64,000 bases of DNA from an uncultured Glaciecola sp. Lineage in GTDB: Bacteria > Pseudomonadota > Gammaproteobacteria > Enterobacterales > Alteromonadaceae. The position numbers were made by a program, and so were the translations under genes. The stretch spans positions 1 to 64,000 of the forward strand of contig CAJQOP010000075.1 of assembly GCA_905479945.1 (NCBI GenBank), written 5' to 3'. The notes beneath the pieces are model-generated. The model worked only from the letters and a program-made list of their open reading frames with translations, searched no databases and had not been told where the DNA came from. Below, piece by piece: positions 14,066-22,609 of the stretch; positions within the stretch are counted from its first letter, which is position 1, and each line of letters starts with the position of its first letter.

Positions 14066-14431
14066 ATGGAGAAAGTTACTGGCATTGGCGGTGTATTCTT
14101 CCGCGCAAATAATCCCTCTGAACTATCACAATGGTATGAGAGACACTTAGGTGTTAATCAAATGCCAAGCAGTTTTACGCAATTGCCTTGGATGCAAGAG
14201 TCTGGGCCAACCGTTTTTGCGCCTTTTGAAAGCAATACAGACTATTTTGGTAAGCCCTCTCAAAGCTGGATGATAAATTTCAGAGTTAATAACTTAGATA
14301 AAATGATCAGCCAGCTGCAAAGCGAAGGCATAGAAGTTACTCTGAATGAAGATGTTCTGCCAATCGGCAGGTTTGCTAAGCTTCATGATCCGGAAGGAAA
14401 TCCAATTGAGTTATGGGAACCGGCAAACTAA
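14066..14431 (+). CDS. VOC family (glyoxalase-like) protein
   Basis: 121 residues; TAAGGAGAAAAAGT precedes the ATG. Two beta-alpha-beta-beta-beta units: GIGGVFFRANNPSELSQWYERHLGV, and INFRVNNLDKMISQLQSEGIEV...ARLHDPEGNPIELWEP-like (here FAKLHDPEGNPIELWEP). The end DPEGNPIELWEP is the VOC signature with the metal-ligand Glu. Single-domain proteins of this kind act as dimers; lyase, dioxygenase or drug-binding roles are all possible. Confidence 0.9.
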   Translation: MEKVTGIGGVFFRANNPSELSQWYERHLGVNQMPSSFTQLPWMQESGPTVFAPFESNTDYFGKPSQSWMINFRVNNLDKMISQLQSEGIEVTLNEDVLPIGRFAKLHDPEGNPIELWEPAN

Positions 14432-14530
14432 ACACACATTACAAAACATCTTACGCATTATAACTAACGTCTTGCTTCGCAGTGCTCGAGCCGTCTATTT
14501 TGGGTACTATATATAAAAAGGAATACGTCA

Positions 14531-14671
14531 ATGGAAGCTTTTGGAATCATTGGAATGTCATTTGGACTCATGGGTTTCATCTTTGGGTTGAAGGCGACAA
14601 AAAGGCTCGATAGCTTAGAGAAAAAACTAAAAGAACTAAATGTCTTAGATGAAGAATTCAAATCTGAGTAA
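14531..14671 (+). CDS. 46-residue single-span membrane protein
   Basis: MEAFGIIGMSFGLMGFIFGLKA is a glycine-rich transmembrane segment, followed by a charged helix (TKRLDSLEKKLKELN) that could form a coiled coil, ending DEEFKSE. AAAAAGGAATACGTCA gives a good RBS. Proteins of this layout are common in integron cassettes of marine bacteria; role unknown. Confidence 0.65.
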   Translation: MEAFGIIGMSFGLMGFIFGLKATKRLDSLEKKLKELNVLDEEFKSE

Positions 14672-14823
14672 TAACTGTTGTCCGTTCGAACTTGGTTAAG
14701 GTCTCGATATCAATAAAACAAGGTTAGGAAGTAACAACTTGTTAATTCAAAAATGCCTATCTAAATTCGCAGCGTACAAACGCATCAATTTAATCAAGTC
14801 GTTTGCTAAGGATGCTAGTTTTC

Positions 14824-15219
14824 ATGAGTCAAAGTAACTTTCAAGGTGTATTCAACTATTTAAAGGCTATTACTTTTGCAAATTTAGCTGGTGGTTTCGT
14901 GTCTTTCATTTCTGCATTTGTAATCTTTTTTATATGGAAAACTAAGGGAACTGAAGGGGCGCAGTCATTATTTGATGATGCACTAAACGTTGGTATATTT
15001 CTATTCCCTGTGGGCTTGATGTATAGCCTAATAATTATTAGTCCGATTGCAGGTTTTTTGAAAAAAAGAACGGGAGCATTCCATATTTGTACTTTTATAG
15101 CCGCAGTTGCACCAAGTATATTACTATTTGGAAGCGGCTATTGGGGCATACTCGCACTAAGCTATGGGGTCTCAACAGCATTGCTTTTTATAAAGCTATA
15201 TTCAGTAAGCAACAATTAA
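14824..15219 (+). CDS. Small polytopic membrane protein
   Basis: 131 residues from the ATG (MSQSNFQG), with AAGGA eleven bases before; an ATG at 14812 is an alternative. Four hydrophobic segments (about residues 15-42, 58-78, 88-105 and 108-126). No motif recognised. Ends in the left core of a decayed attC. Upstream lies a half attC-like stretch (ACAAACGCATCAATTTAATCAAG). Confidence 0.7.
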   Translation: MSQSNFQGVFNYLKAITFANLAGGFVSFISAFVIFFIWKTKGTEGAQSLFDDALNVGIFLFPVGLMYSLIIISPIAGFLKKRTGAFHICTFIAAVAPSILLFGSGYWGILALSYGVSTALLFIKLYSVSNN

Positions 15220-15268
15220 CAACGGCATCAAGCCCTTAACTAGAATAGTTTGTTGGGGTGTTTTACGG
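15213..15268 (+). repeat. attC-like site, degraded
   Basis: ATTAACAACGGCATCAAGCC at the left, TTTGTTGGGGTGTTTTACG at the right. The cores are recognisable but mutated. Confidence 0.4.
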
Positions 15269-15342
15269 TACTACAAAGCTAGGCTCATAAATTTACCCCT
15301 TATACTGGGTTTTAGATATCTGATTAACTTAGGTGATTTTAA

Positions 15343-15456
15343 ATGACGACGGTTCTCTACAAAGGTGCTTTGATTTTTATCGCGGTTTCATTTACTTTTT
15401 CCCTTTATCTTCTTCTCAGGCGCTATCATTTTGGTCACGGTGGTAGCCGCCCATGA
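15343..15456 (+). CDS. 37-residue membrane peptide
   Basis: MTTVLYKGALIFIAVSFTFSLYLLLRRYHFGHGGSRP: one membrane span and a basic, His/Gly-rich tail. AGGTG upstream. Its TGA overlaps the next start (ATGA), so it may serve as a leader or partner of the following membrane protein. Confidence 0.6.
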   Translation: MTTVLYKGALIFIAVSFTFSLYLLLRRYHFGHGGSRP

Positions 15457-15812
15457 GACTAACTTTTACATATAGGTTTTTGTTCCTATTAACACTTCTT
15501 TTCGTTGTTGTACTTCCTTACTTCTGGGCACATAATTTTTCATTGATGCTCGAAGTTGCCTATGGTGAAGGGCTTTCATATTACTTCCCTGAGGTGGTTT
15601 TCTCGGTTTTAGGTCTTATTGGATTGATCGGTATCTGGCAGGGCTTTAAGTACGGTGTTGGATTTTCATTGCTTGTGTCTCTTGTCATATTTCCAATTTT
15701 GAAAATTTTCATTGGAAGCCCTGCAACAGATGGTTGGTTCGTGAGTTCTATTCTTATGGTCGCTTTGTGTGCTTCAAGTATTCGACGAAAAGCAAAGGCT
15801 GAAGACGCCTAA
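15453..15812 (+). CDS. Small polytopic membrane protein
   Basis: 119 residues, coupled to the peptide upstream by a 4-base ATGA overlap. About four membrane spans (residues 8-25, 45-62, 66-87, 91-108) with a short basic tail (RRKAKAEDA). No family recognised. Confidence 0.7.
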   Translation: MRLTFTYRFLFLLTLLFVVVLPYFWAHNFSLMLEVAYGEGLSYYFPEVVFSVLGLIGLIGIWQGFKYGVGFSLLVSLVIFPILKIFIGSPATDGWFVSSILMVALCASSIRRKAKAEDA

Positions 15813-15942
15813 GAAATGCGGTAGTTCAGTCGCTTAAATTCTAAGCACGGAGCATAAGCTTGCTTGATAGTCAGTTTTTTATGTAGAATCAACCTTAGTA
15901 ATAACAAAAACAATAAAATCTTAACTAAAAGAGAGAAACATT

Positions 15943-16101
15943 ATGAACAAAATAGTACTAATACTTTTGGCAATATTTTTGCCGCCTGTTGCCGTTTTCC
16001 TTAAAAGTGGCGCTGGAAAAGACCTTCTAATAAATATAATTCTGTGTATTCTTTTCTATATTCCAGGCGTCATTCACGCCTTATGGGTATGTACGAAGTA
16101 A
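15943..16101 (+). CDS. YqaE/Pmp3-like membrane peptide
   Basis: 52 residues. The two spans and the phrase LAIFLPPVAVFLKSGAGKDLLINIILCILFYIPGVIHALWV have the pattern of the Pmp3/YqaE family: FLPPxxVFL, then N-x-x-L-x-x-L-x-x-xPGxIHAxW. Pmp3 proteins are linked to membrane potential and salt stress. GAGAGAAACATT before the ATG. Confidence 0.85.
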   Translation: MNKIVLILLAIFLPPVAVFLKSGAGKDLLINIILCILFYIPGVIHALWVCTK

Positions 16102-16364
16102 CTTAGGATAAAAACGCATCAAGGTATTCGCCTCGCTCTCTTTAAAAGGTCTGCATGCGCACTATTCTTGGCTGCGTTTAATTACTCCTAAATTTGCCCA
16201 ATATACTAAGAGTTAGTCTGATATGGATATGCGCTATGATTAGGCAGCGTAAGTCGACTATGTTGATGCCGCTTAATTTCCGTTATGCATAAGTTAGTAA
16301 TGACTAAAGTACATCAAAAATATTCCGGCAATGCGGGGTGTTATATTTATATTGGATACCAACT
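16102..16364. other. Decayed cassette boundary
   Basis: Left and right attC-like ends (TAAAAACGCATCAAGG near 16111; GGCAATGCGGGGTGTTATAT near 16327) are about 230 bases apart, with no gene between. Either a decayed cassette or a site with an insertion. Confidence 0.35.
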
Positions 16365-16649
16365 ATGAATTTAGATAAATCGACCAAGCGTATAGCAAAG
16401 AGAATCAATAAAGGCTTTCAAGGTTACCCTCAAATTTCACTCGCTTATTTTGGTGAGTCAGAGGATTTCGCCACTGAAGTGCTTGTTGGCTTCATTTTAG
16501 AAGAAGGCGCTGAAACTCTAGAGGAACGTTTCTCTAGTAAAGGTGACGCTAGAAAAGATGAAGTTATTCAAACGACACTATTAAAAGTTATCGAGCGCGC
16601 AAACGCTAAAACTGTTTTAGAAGTTTCAGGCGTTTCAATTATCAAATGA
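16365..16649 (+). CDS. Small conserved-type cassette protein
   Basis: 94 residues from the ATG (MNLDKSTKRIAKRINKGFQGYPQ). Start chosen because the upstream frame lies in attC. Soluble, alpha/beta, basic N-terminus and acidic middle (FILEEGAETLEERFSS), then a helix and the strand TVLEVSGVSII. It recalls an uncharacterised family common in integron cassettes; function unknown. Confidence 0.7.
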   Translation: MNLDKSTKRIAKRINKGFQGYPQISLAYFGESEDFATEVLVGFILEEGAETLEERFSSKGDARKDEVIQTTLLKVIERANAKTVLEVSGVSIIK

Positions 16650-16784
16650 TGCGCGTCTGCGGATGTAAGCCTGATATTATTTTTATACGGCATCGCGACC
16701 TCGATTAATCGACAGCAGCACACAAGGGTATAAAAAAGCTTTTTATATCAGCCCAAAAACTTATTTAACACAGTAGTCCAGAGC

Positions 16785-16994
16785 ATGTTCAGATTAGACA
16801 ATACAGAAAAACTAAGCCTTAGCGTTCGCATTATAATTGGCATACTTGGCTTGCCTTCGTTACTGCTTGGATTCATGCTAATTTCAGACGCACTGAATAG
16901 TCGGTTTGACACTATCGGCGCTTTTGAAATTATATATTCCCTAGTGGGTGTTTTTGCTATTTATGTTGCCTTAAGCGGCAAAAAGTTCTTCTAA
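16785..16994 (+). CDS. Small two-span membrane protein
   Basis: 69 residues, hydrophobic segments near residues 14-35 and 44-63. The region upstream has an AT-rich near-palindrome (TATAAAAAAGCTTTTTATA). It precedes another small membrane gene by 14 bases, so both may be one unit. No motif. Confidence 0.55.
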   Translation: MFRLDNTEKLSLSVRIIIGILGLPSLLLGFMLISDALNSRFDTIGAFEIIYSLVGVFAIYVALSGKKFF

Positions 16995-17008
16995 GTGGTG
17001 AAAATACA

Positions 17009-17275
17009 ATGGAGCTAGCGGTCAATGTAGTCATGATCATGTTTGCAGGCATCGGCGCGGCTCTCTTCTATGTTGGTTCTCTAATTGCTGCAGTCACTGC
17101 TTTTAGGCATACGCAGTATGTATACGGAGCCCTTTCATTGCTAATCTTTCCTGTCAGTATCGCTTACTGTTTACAATATAAAGACAAAGGCGCATATGCT
17201 GCTAAGTTTCTTCTAGGCGGCGCCCTTTTAATGCTTATTGCATTTGGCTTGGCTATGCTTTTTTATACTATTTGA
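17009..17275 (+). CDS. Small polytopic membrane protein
   Basis: 88 residues with three hydrophobic segments (about 5-30, 38-54, 65-86). No family recognised. Last gene before apbE and probably the last of the cassette-like region; no attC can be seen on either side. Confidence 0.6.
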   Translation: MELAVNVVMIMFAGIGAALFYVGSLIAAVTAFRHTQYVYGALSLLIFPVSIAYCLQYKDKGAYAAKFLLGGALLMLIAFGLAMLFYTI

Positions 17276-17357
17276 AAGCAGTGCGTAATAAGTTAGTTGC
17301 GCGTAACAAGCTAATTATACGTAGTAACTTAATAGAACTAATACATCGGATTAAACT

Positions 17358-18326
17358 ATGCGACTAATTTACATAAGCCTTATCGTTTTTACTCTTTGTT
17401 TTCCATTCACAATACGAGCCGAATGGTATGCCGATAGTGCCGGTACTATGGGCACTAATATTTACGTAGAAGTTTGGGCCGAGTCTGATACACAAGGTCA
17501 ATTGGCCTTAAAAACGGTGATGGCTGAAATGGAGCGTATCAATCAATTAATGAGCTCTTATATAGACACCAGTGAGTTGAGCCTAATTAATGCAAAAGCA
17601 GGTTCTGGGCCGATGATTATTTCTGCAGAGATGTTTGAATTGCTGGATAAGTCGATCAAAATTTCAGAGTTAACTCGAGGCGCATTTGATGTCACTTATG
17701 CCAGCGTGGGTTACCTTTATAACTATAAAAAAAATGAACGCCCCGACGAAAAAACCATTGCTTCCTTATTGGAAGCTATCAGTTACAAACACATTAAACT
17801 GAACAAAGAAAACCTAAGCGTCGAATTTACTCACGAAAAAGTAAAAATTGATTTAGGCGGCATCGCTAAAGGGCATGCGGTTGATAATTCGATTTCCTTA
17901 CTGGAAAGGCTTGGGATCACCCATGGCTTGGTTACTGCTGGTGGCGATACTCGCTTAATAGGCGACCGCAGGGGAAAACCTTGGATTGTTGGCATCAGGG
18001 ATCCTAGAGACAAACAAAAGCAGGCGGTTGTGATGCCGCTAGAAAGTTCGGCTATGTCTACGTCGGGTGATTACGAACGTTACTTTGAAGAAGATGGAAA
18101 GCGGTATCATCATATTCTCTCGCCAAAAACAGGAAAGTCGACTTACGATGTGCAATCTGTCTCTATTATTGGACCCAGCAGCACATTCAATGATGCCTTA
18201 TCTACAGCTGTGTTTGTAATGGGTTTGCGTGAAGGTTTAGGAATGATAAATCGCATAGATGGTTATGATGCGGTGGTAATGGATAACCAACGAAAAATGC
18301 ATTATTCAAATGGATTACAGCAGTAA
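17358..18326 (+). CDS. apbE: FAD:protein FMN transferase ApbE
   Basis: 322 residues. The signal peptide (residues 1-21) puts it in the periplasm, where ApbE moves FMN from FAD onto Ser/Thr in the motif Dxx(S/T)GA(S/T). Visible motifs: GTMGTNIYVEVW at the start, KIDLGGIAKGHAVD, THGLVTAGGDTRLIG, AMSTSGDYERYF, HHILSPKTG and DALSTAVFVMG, all in the usual order. The likely target lies 12 kb away: the DUF3570 protein has DTVSGAS. apbE stands alone, convergent with the DUF1501 operon. Confidence 0.95.
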   Translation: MRLIYISLIVFTLCFPFTIRAEWYADSAGTMGTNIYVEVWAESDTQGQLALKTVMAEMERINQLMSSYIDTSELSLINAKAGSGPMIISAEMFELLDKSIKISELTRGAFDVTYASVGYLYNYKKNERPDEKTIASLLEAISYKHIKLNKENLSVEFTHEKVKIDLGGIAKGHAVDNSISLLERLGITHGLVTAGGDTRLIGDRRGKPWIVGIRDPRDKQKQAVVMPLESSAMSTSGDYERYFEEDGKRYHHILSPKTGKSTYDVQSVSIIGPSSTFNDALSTAVFVMGLREGLGMINRIDGYDAVVMDNQRKMHYSNGLQQ

Positions 18327-18344
18327 AACGAAGTCATCTAAGAA

Positions 18345-18362
18345 GTTAACATCCATGTTAAC
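18345..18362 (+). terminator. Inverted repeat between convergent genes
   Basis: GTTAACAT-CC-ATGTTAAC, an 8-bp perfect stem in the gap between apbE and the DUF1501 gene. A bidirectional terminator is likely by position, though no strong T-run follows. Confidence 0.4.
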
Positions 18363-18414
18363 CCGTCATCCATGACTGGGTATCCACTAAAAAATGACGA
18401 CTTAAGCGCTAAAA

Positions 18415-20082
18415 TTAGGCGCCAATAATACCATTCACAATTGGCTCAAAGGCAGTCAATGAGTCCATTAGTGCGGCATTACCTAAACCAGTTTGTGGGA
18501 ACAAGGTGCGCATTTGCCCTTGTTCGCCATGCAAAGCCAAGTAGTTCAGTATGACCGTTTCTACTAATAGATTTACGTTGTTCGCTGCTGGTGTAGCTGA
18601 TGTTTCAACTGAACCATCGCGACGCATGTAACCTATTTGTTGACTTACAGCTTGCTCTTCCGGTGTTCCACCAATTAATTGTGGCGTGCCATTAGGGTTA
18701 TAAACCATAAAGAAAGAAGCGGCGGTAGACGAGTTATCACCCGTCCACACGCCTTTACCGCGACCATTTTCAGAGTCGTCAATCATACCGTTACTAAATA
18801 CAGAACCATCACTGACTACGTACATCATTACTGGAACGCCAACTCGAGCTGCGTACTCTAAAACAGCACCCATGCATCTGCCTGCGCGTAAATCTCTAAC
18901 TTCACCCGATGAACGATTACCCGTGTGATAATCATAACCGCCCATGGCGATTGTGCCTGCGCCCGCAAAACCATTCATCACCAACTTCATGACAGAAGCT
19001 GTTTTTTGGAATTCACGGTCACCATCAAATTCTGCTTGGGTAAATATTCCGTTTTCGCCGACAATATCAGTATCAAGCTCGGGGTTAAGTGATGACGGGT
19101 CGCCGAATCGGTCGGCAATATCAGCACTTTTAACGTAGCCACAGCGAACCAGTTCTTTTAAGTTTTCATCGCCAGTAACTTGCGTATTAACTCGATTCAG
19201 CTTCATGTCACTAATACGTTGTACCGACTCCATGACTGAAACAGCATCTTCTTGGCTTAATAAGCCAACTAGATCACCAGTATCAACGAGTCCGGTGACG
19301 TCTGAGGGACGATCAACCTTAGTCGGGCGTTTACCGGGGTCAATTAGTGCAGCTGGAGCCATTGAGCTACCGCCACTGTCTGAGTTTCTTGAACCGATAA
19401 GCGTTAATAATGAGCCATCTGACCCTGCACGATTAATACCGTACATTGGGTTGTGAGGATTATTACCAGTATCGTTCTCTGAACGAGCAGGAATAACTGC
19501 CCCATTTACATTGGCGCGATTACCGACTGCAAATTTGTCTTGAATACCGCGCAAGAAAGCACTGTCGGCATGGAATGCCAAACCAAGCTCGGTATTAATG
19601 AAGTCAGATAAACCGGTCGCAGGGTTAGCAATACTAGGGATCATGTCGCCAGGTAAACCTTGGCGGCTATAACCTTGCGTACTGAGGAAGTCCATTTGAC
19701 CTCCACGACCGCCAATTAATACATTTGAACCAGCAACGTTTGCACCGCCAGCCAAGTCAAATACGATAAAAGGTATTTTTCCTGCACCTTGTGTCGCAAT
19801 ACCGCAGCCGCTTTTCAAGGCTTCTAAATCGGCGGAAAGACTCGCATGTGCTTTGCCCGGATTAGTCAGCATACTCAATACTGAACCACCGACAACAGCA
19901 CCCATACCGGCTGTGAAGCCCTGTGCTAGAAAGTCTCGACGAGTAACAGGTTTGCCGTGATCTTGATGGAGTAAAGGCGCATCGGCATCTTCACCGTTTT
20001 TGCCGCCCATGCCGCGATTTGCACTTTTAGCGCTAGCGCCGACTGTGTATTTTTTTGAAAACGTATGTGTTGTTTTTTTCAT
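18415..20082 (-). CDS. DUF1501-type secreted protein (Tat)
   Basis: 555 residues from the ATG preceded by AAAAGGTGAATAAA; the longer frame upstream overlaps the neighbour and is less likely. A Tat motif TRRDFLAQGFTAGMGAVVGG lies at about residues 47-66, after an unusually long N-terminal stretch. The rest has the alkaline-phosphatase-like pattern of DUF1501 (VFDLAGGANVAGSN, AMGGYDYHTGNRS, VSDGSVFSNG). The product is probably exported folded, perhaps with a metal. Third gene of a leftward operon; 22 bases separate it from the LamG gene. Substrate unknown. Confidence 0.85.
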   Translation of the reverse strand: MKKTTHTFSKKYTVGASAKSANRGMGGKNGEDADAPLLHQDHGKPVTRRDFLAQGFTAGMGAVVGGSVLSMLTNPGKAHASLSADLEALKSGCGIATQGAGKIPFIVFDLAGGANVAGSNVLIGGRGGQMDFLSTQGYSRQGLPGDMIPSIANPATGLSDFINTELGLAFHADSAFLRGIQDKFAVGNRANVNGAVIPARSENDTGNNPHNPMYGINRAGSDGSLLTLIGSRNSDSGGSSMAPAALIDPGKRPTKVDRPSDVTGLVDTGDLVGLLSQEDAVSVMESVQRISDMKLNRVNTQVTGDENLKELVRCGYVKSADIADRFGDPSSLNPELDTDIVGENGIFTQAEFDGDREFQKTASVMKLVMNGFAGAGTIAMGGYDYHTGNRSSGEVRDLRAGRCMGAVLEYAARVGVPVMMYVVSDGSVFSNGMIDDSENGRGKGVWTGDNSSTAASFFMVYNPNGTPQLIGGTPEEQAVSQQIGYMRRDGSVETSATPAANNVNLLVETVILNYLALHGEQGQMRTLFPQTGLGNAALMDSLTAFEPIVNGIIGA

Positions 20083-20104
20083 TTTATTCACCTTTTCGCA
20101 TCTG

Positions 20105-22606
20105 CTATTGCAAGACAACAGCAGCGCTGCCGAGAACGGCTGCACAGGTTGCTTTTGCTACTGTGGGTGTAGTTTGCGCTGAACAAGAGTTGTTATTTGA
20201 ACAAGTTGTTAAGCGGTCGATTAAGCTATTGAGTTCAGTTGACACATCAGCTGTTGCTGGTTGGCTACTTAAGCCATTGCCAATCATTCTGTCTATTAGC
20301 GGATTGACAAGCGCGTCGCGGTCCCCAGCATCAAAGCCCAAATTAGCTGACTTAGTAAAGTCAAAATCAGGGAAGTAGCTAGCACGTAAGCCGTTGTCTT
20401 CAACTAACACATCACAGTAGCGGATTGCCATTTGCGTAATTGCCATTTGATTTGACGCTAAGAAGCTTTGCATCTCTGTCACACTAGGCAGTTGCTGACG
20501 CAATTGTAAATAACTGCTGTTTACATCAGGTTGGGACGCTGAAACACCTGTCAATACAGACATACTAGCGTTCACTTCAGCAAAGTTACGGATACCGATA
20601 TCTGCTTGTGGTTCTAAATCAACCGGCGGCGCCGCAGTTGGAATTTCTGCTTGAACGCGCACAGAGACTTCACTACCCAGTACTTCAAAAGTTAAGAAGA
20701 ACTCATCTTGAATTGGGCCTTTCTGCACAGGAATAATAGTTCCTTGCGTCGAAAGAGACTGCCCTAGTTCGTTGTTGGCTGCTTCTACACCATCTACTGT
20801 TAAGTTTAGTGTTGAGAATACTTGCCCACCTTTTGATTCACGGCCATTTACGCCAATACGAATACCGGTTAGCGTAATACCATCTAAGTTAGCATTCGCA
20901 TCTAGACTTAGCATTGAAGGCTCAGTAAACAAGTAGCTGTATGTATCAAACTGACTTACTTCGAATACTACATAGCTTTGCGGTACGTTGATGATTTCAG
21001 AGATACCAAAGAGTAGGAAGAACTTCTCACCTACGCCAGCATCAAAGTTTTTAACGATTTGTTCTTCGGTTAACACACGATTGTGCATTGCTGCCATTCG
21101 TATTGTGCCGGCCCAAGGAACATCGCTCGATACTTCGTTGCCTAAAACAAACGCAAAGCTGTCATCCCAATCACTTAGGCCTGCCGCTTCAATATTGTCT
21201 TCGTCATCAGTAAACTCGCCATTTACATATATTTGACGACCACCTACACCATCGTAATTAACCACAACGTGTTGTAAAGCGGCTTGCAAGTCTTCATCAG
21301 CGTCGCGAGTACTTAGCGCTGGCATACCGTTTGTATCGGTATTGCTGTGGCGCAAAAGCATGTTGTAATTGTAAAGTGTTTGACCTAATGTGAAATTACG
21401 TCTGTCGCGACCGCCTGAATAACTCACGATACGAGCGGGACCTTCTTGCGTCACATTCGCTGGAGCAACCCAAGCTTCGACAGCGAATTCGCCAGTAGCT
21501 ACAATCAAATCATGGATTTTTTTACTGTCAGCGGTTGAGCCTTGTGCTTTACCGTCAGTTAGTTGAATGCCGTTACCGCCCACCCATTCATATCCGCCGC
21601 TAAGCGTTAAGTTGAGAGCTGGTTCAATGCCGCTGGTATCAAAGGCAATATTGCCTGAAGCTGTTTTGAATTCCCATTTTGCGATGAGGTTAGATTCAAA
21701 ACGTCCACCGCCAGTTGCAAGAGTGCCATCGAATAAAGTCAACGCATCTGAGCTCACTAAGTTTGAATCGAGTAAAGTGACGTCAATCGAATCTGACATT
21801 GCTCTAATTGCTTCTGCAAGGTTTTGACCATCTGCAGCGCAGTTATCAGTCCAACAGTTATGAAACTCATCTCTTAATCTAGCAACAAGTCGCGAGTCTT
21901 CTGGAATATCTAGGTTCATCTTAGAAGTTGCTGCCGCATAGGCTTCAGCAATATCTGAGGAGGCAATATAAGGGGAGATAGGAATAGCAGCGGTTGATTG
22001 ATGGCAATCAGCACAATTTTCTCGTAAAACTGGATATACGTTTGAGTCGAACAAACCCGGGTCTGCAGGGAAGTTTTTATTCGCTCCAGGAATTTTCACA
22101 ACCGGCGCATTTAATTCAATGCTCGTTGCTACTTCTTCTGTGCTTACCCAATTACCTATCCAAGTAGTAAGAATATCTGCGCAAGCTGAAGCATCACTCA
22201 ACCAACAGTTATGTCCACCAGCTACTTTCGTTACTAAAACCGATTCACTTATTCTTGATGCATTGATCAGGCCGTTAACTTCAGCATACGCCATATTGAT
22301 ATCATCAAAACGCGCAAATGGCGGCGATTGCTGTTCTTGTACATGACATGCACCACACTTATCTGGTTTAGCAATATTGTCCCAAAGGGCAAGTTTAAAA
22401 TCTTGTACGTCGGTTGTTGCTGGTGCAGGCCCTGTATAATTAACTACAATCTGCTCTACAGGCGGTGGCAAAGGAGTCGGCTGTACTTCTGTATCGCTAC
22501 CTCCTCCGCAACTGGCAAGTAATAAGATGGCAATGCTTGCTGAGCCAATATGGCGAACAGCTTTTGAAAAAGATGACGTGCTAGTGTTCAAAGTTGAATT
22601 AAACAT
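20105..22606 (-). CDS. LamG-domain lipoprotein with two CxxCH motifs
   Basis: 833 residues. Lipobox LLASC with Cys33; the +2 Gly suggests sorting to the outer membrane. Two haem-binding type motifs: CGACH at 84-88 and CADCH at 198-202, each in a small cytochrome-c-like module. Residues about 300-520 look like a LamG/concanavalin sandwich (AVEAWVAPANVTQEGPARIV and GGRQIYVNGEFTDDEDN), which often binds carbohydrate. The C-terminus has several cysteines (TTCSNNNSCSAQ). It sits between the CSGCH protein (4 bases) and the DUF1501 gene. I infer a surface lipoprotein with possible c-type haem; haem binding is not proven. Confidence 0.82.
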   Translation of the reverse strand: MFNSTLNTSTSSFSKAVRHIGSASIAILLLASCGGGSDTEVQPTPLPPPVEQIVVNYTGPAPATTDVQDFKLALWDNIAKPDKCGACHVQEQQSPPFARFDDINMAYAEVNGLINASRISESVLVTKVAGGHNCWLSDASACADILTTWIGNWVSTEEVATSIELNAPVVKIPGANKNFPADPGLFDSNVYPVLRENCADCHQSTAAIPISPYIASSDIAEAYAAATSKMNLDIPEDSRLVARLRDEFHNCWTDNCAADGQNLAEAIRAMSDSIDVTLLDSNLVSSDALTLFDGTLATGGGRFESNLIAKWEFKTASGNIAFDTSGIEPALNLTLSGGYEWVGGNGIQLTDGKAQGSTADSKKIHDLIVATGEFAVEAWVAPANVTQEGPARIVSYSGGRDRRNFTLGQTLYNYNMLLRHSNTDTNGMPALSTRDADEDLQAALQHVVVNYDGVGGRQIYVNGEFTDDEDNIEAAGLSDWDDSFAFVLGNEVSSDVPWAGTIRMAAMHNRVLTEEQIVKNFDAGVGEKFFLLFGISEIINVPQSYVVFEVSQFDTYSYLFTEPSMLSLDANANLDGITLTGIRIGVNGRESKGGQVFSTLNLTVDGVEAANNELGQSLSTQGTIIPVQKGPIQDEFFLTFEVLGSEVSVRVQAEIPTAAPPVDLEPQADIGIRNFAEVNASMSVLTGVSASQPDVNSSYLQLRQQLPSVTEMQSFLASNQMAITQMAIRYCDVLVEDNGLRASYFPDFDFTKSANLGFDAGDRDALVNPLIDRMIGNGLSSQPATADVSTELNSLIDRLTTCSNNNSCSAQTTPTVAKATCAAVLGSAAVVLQ

Positions 22607-22609
22607 GGT

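Noticed and set aside
12782-16649. Prophage or insertion sequence as the source of the small genes
   Set aside because: No integrase, transposase, terminal inverted repeats with target duplication, or phage structural genes are visible; attC remnants explain the region.
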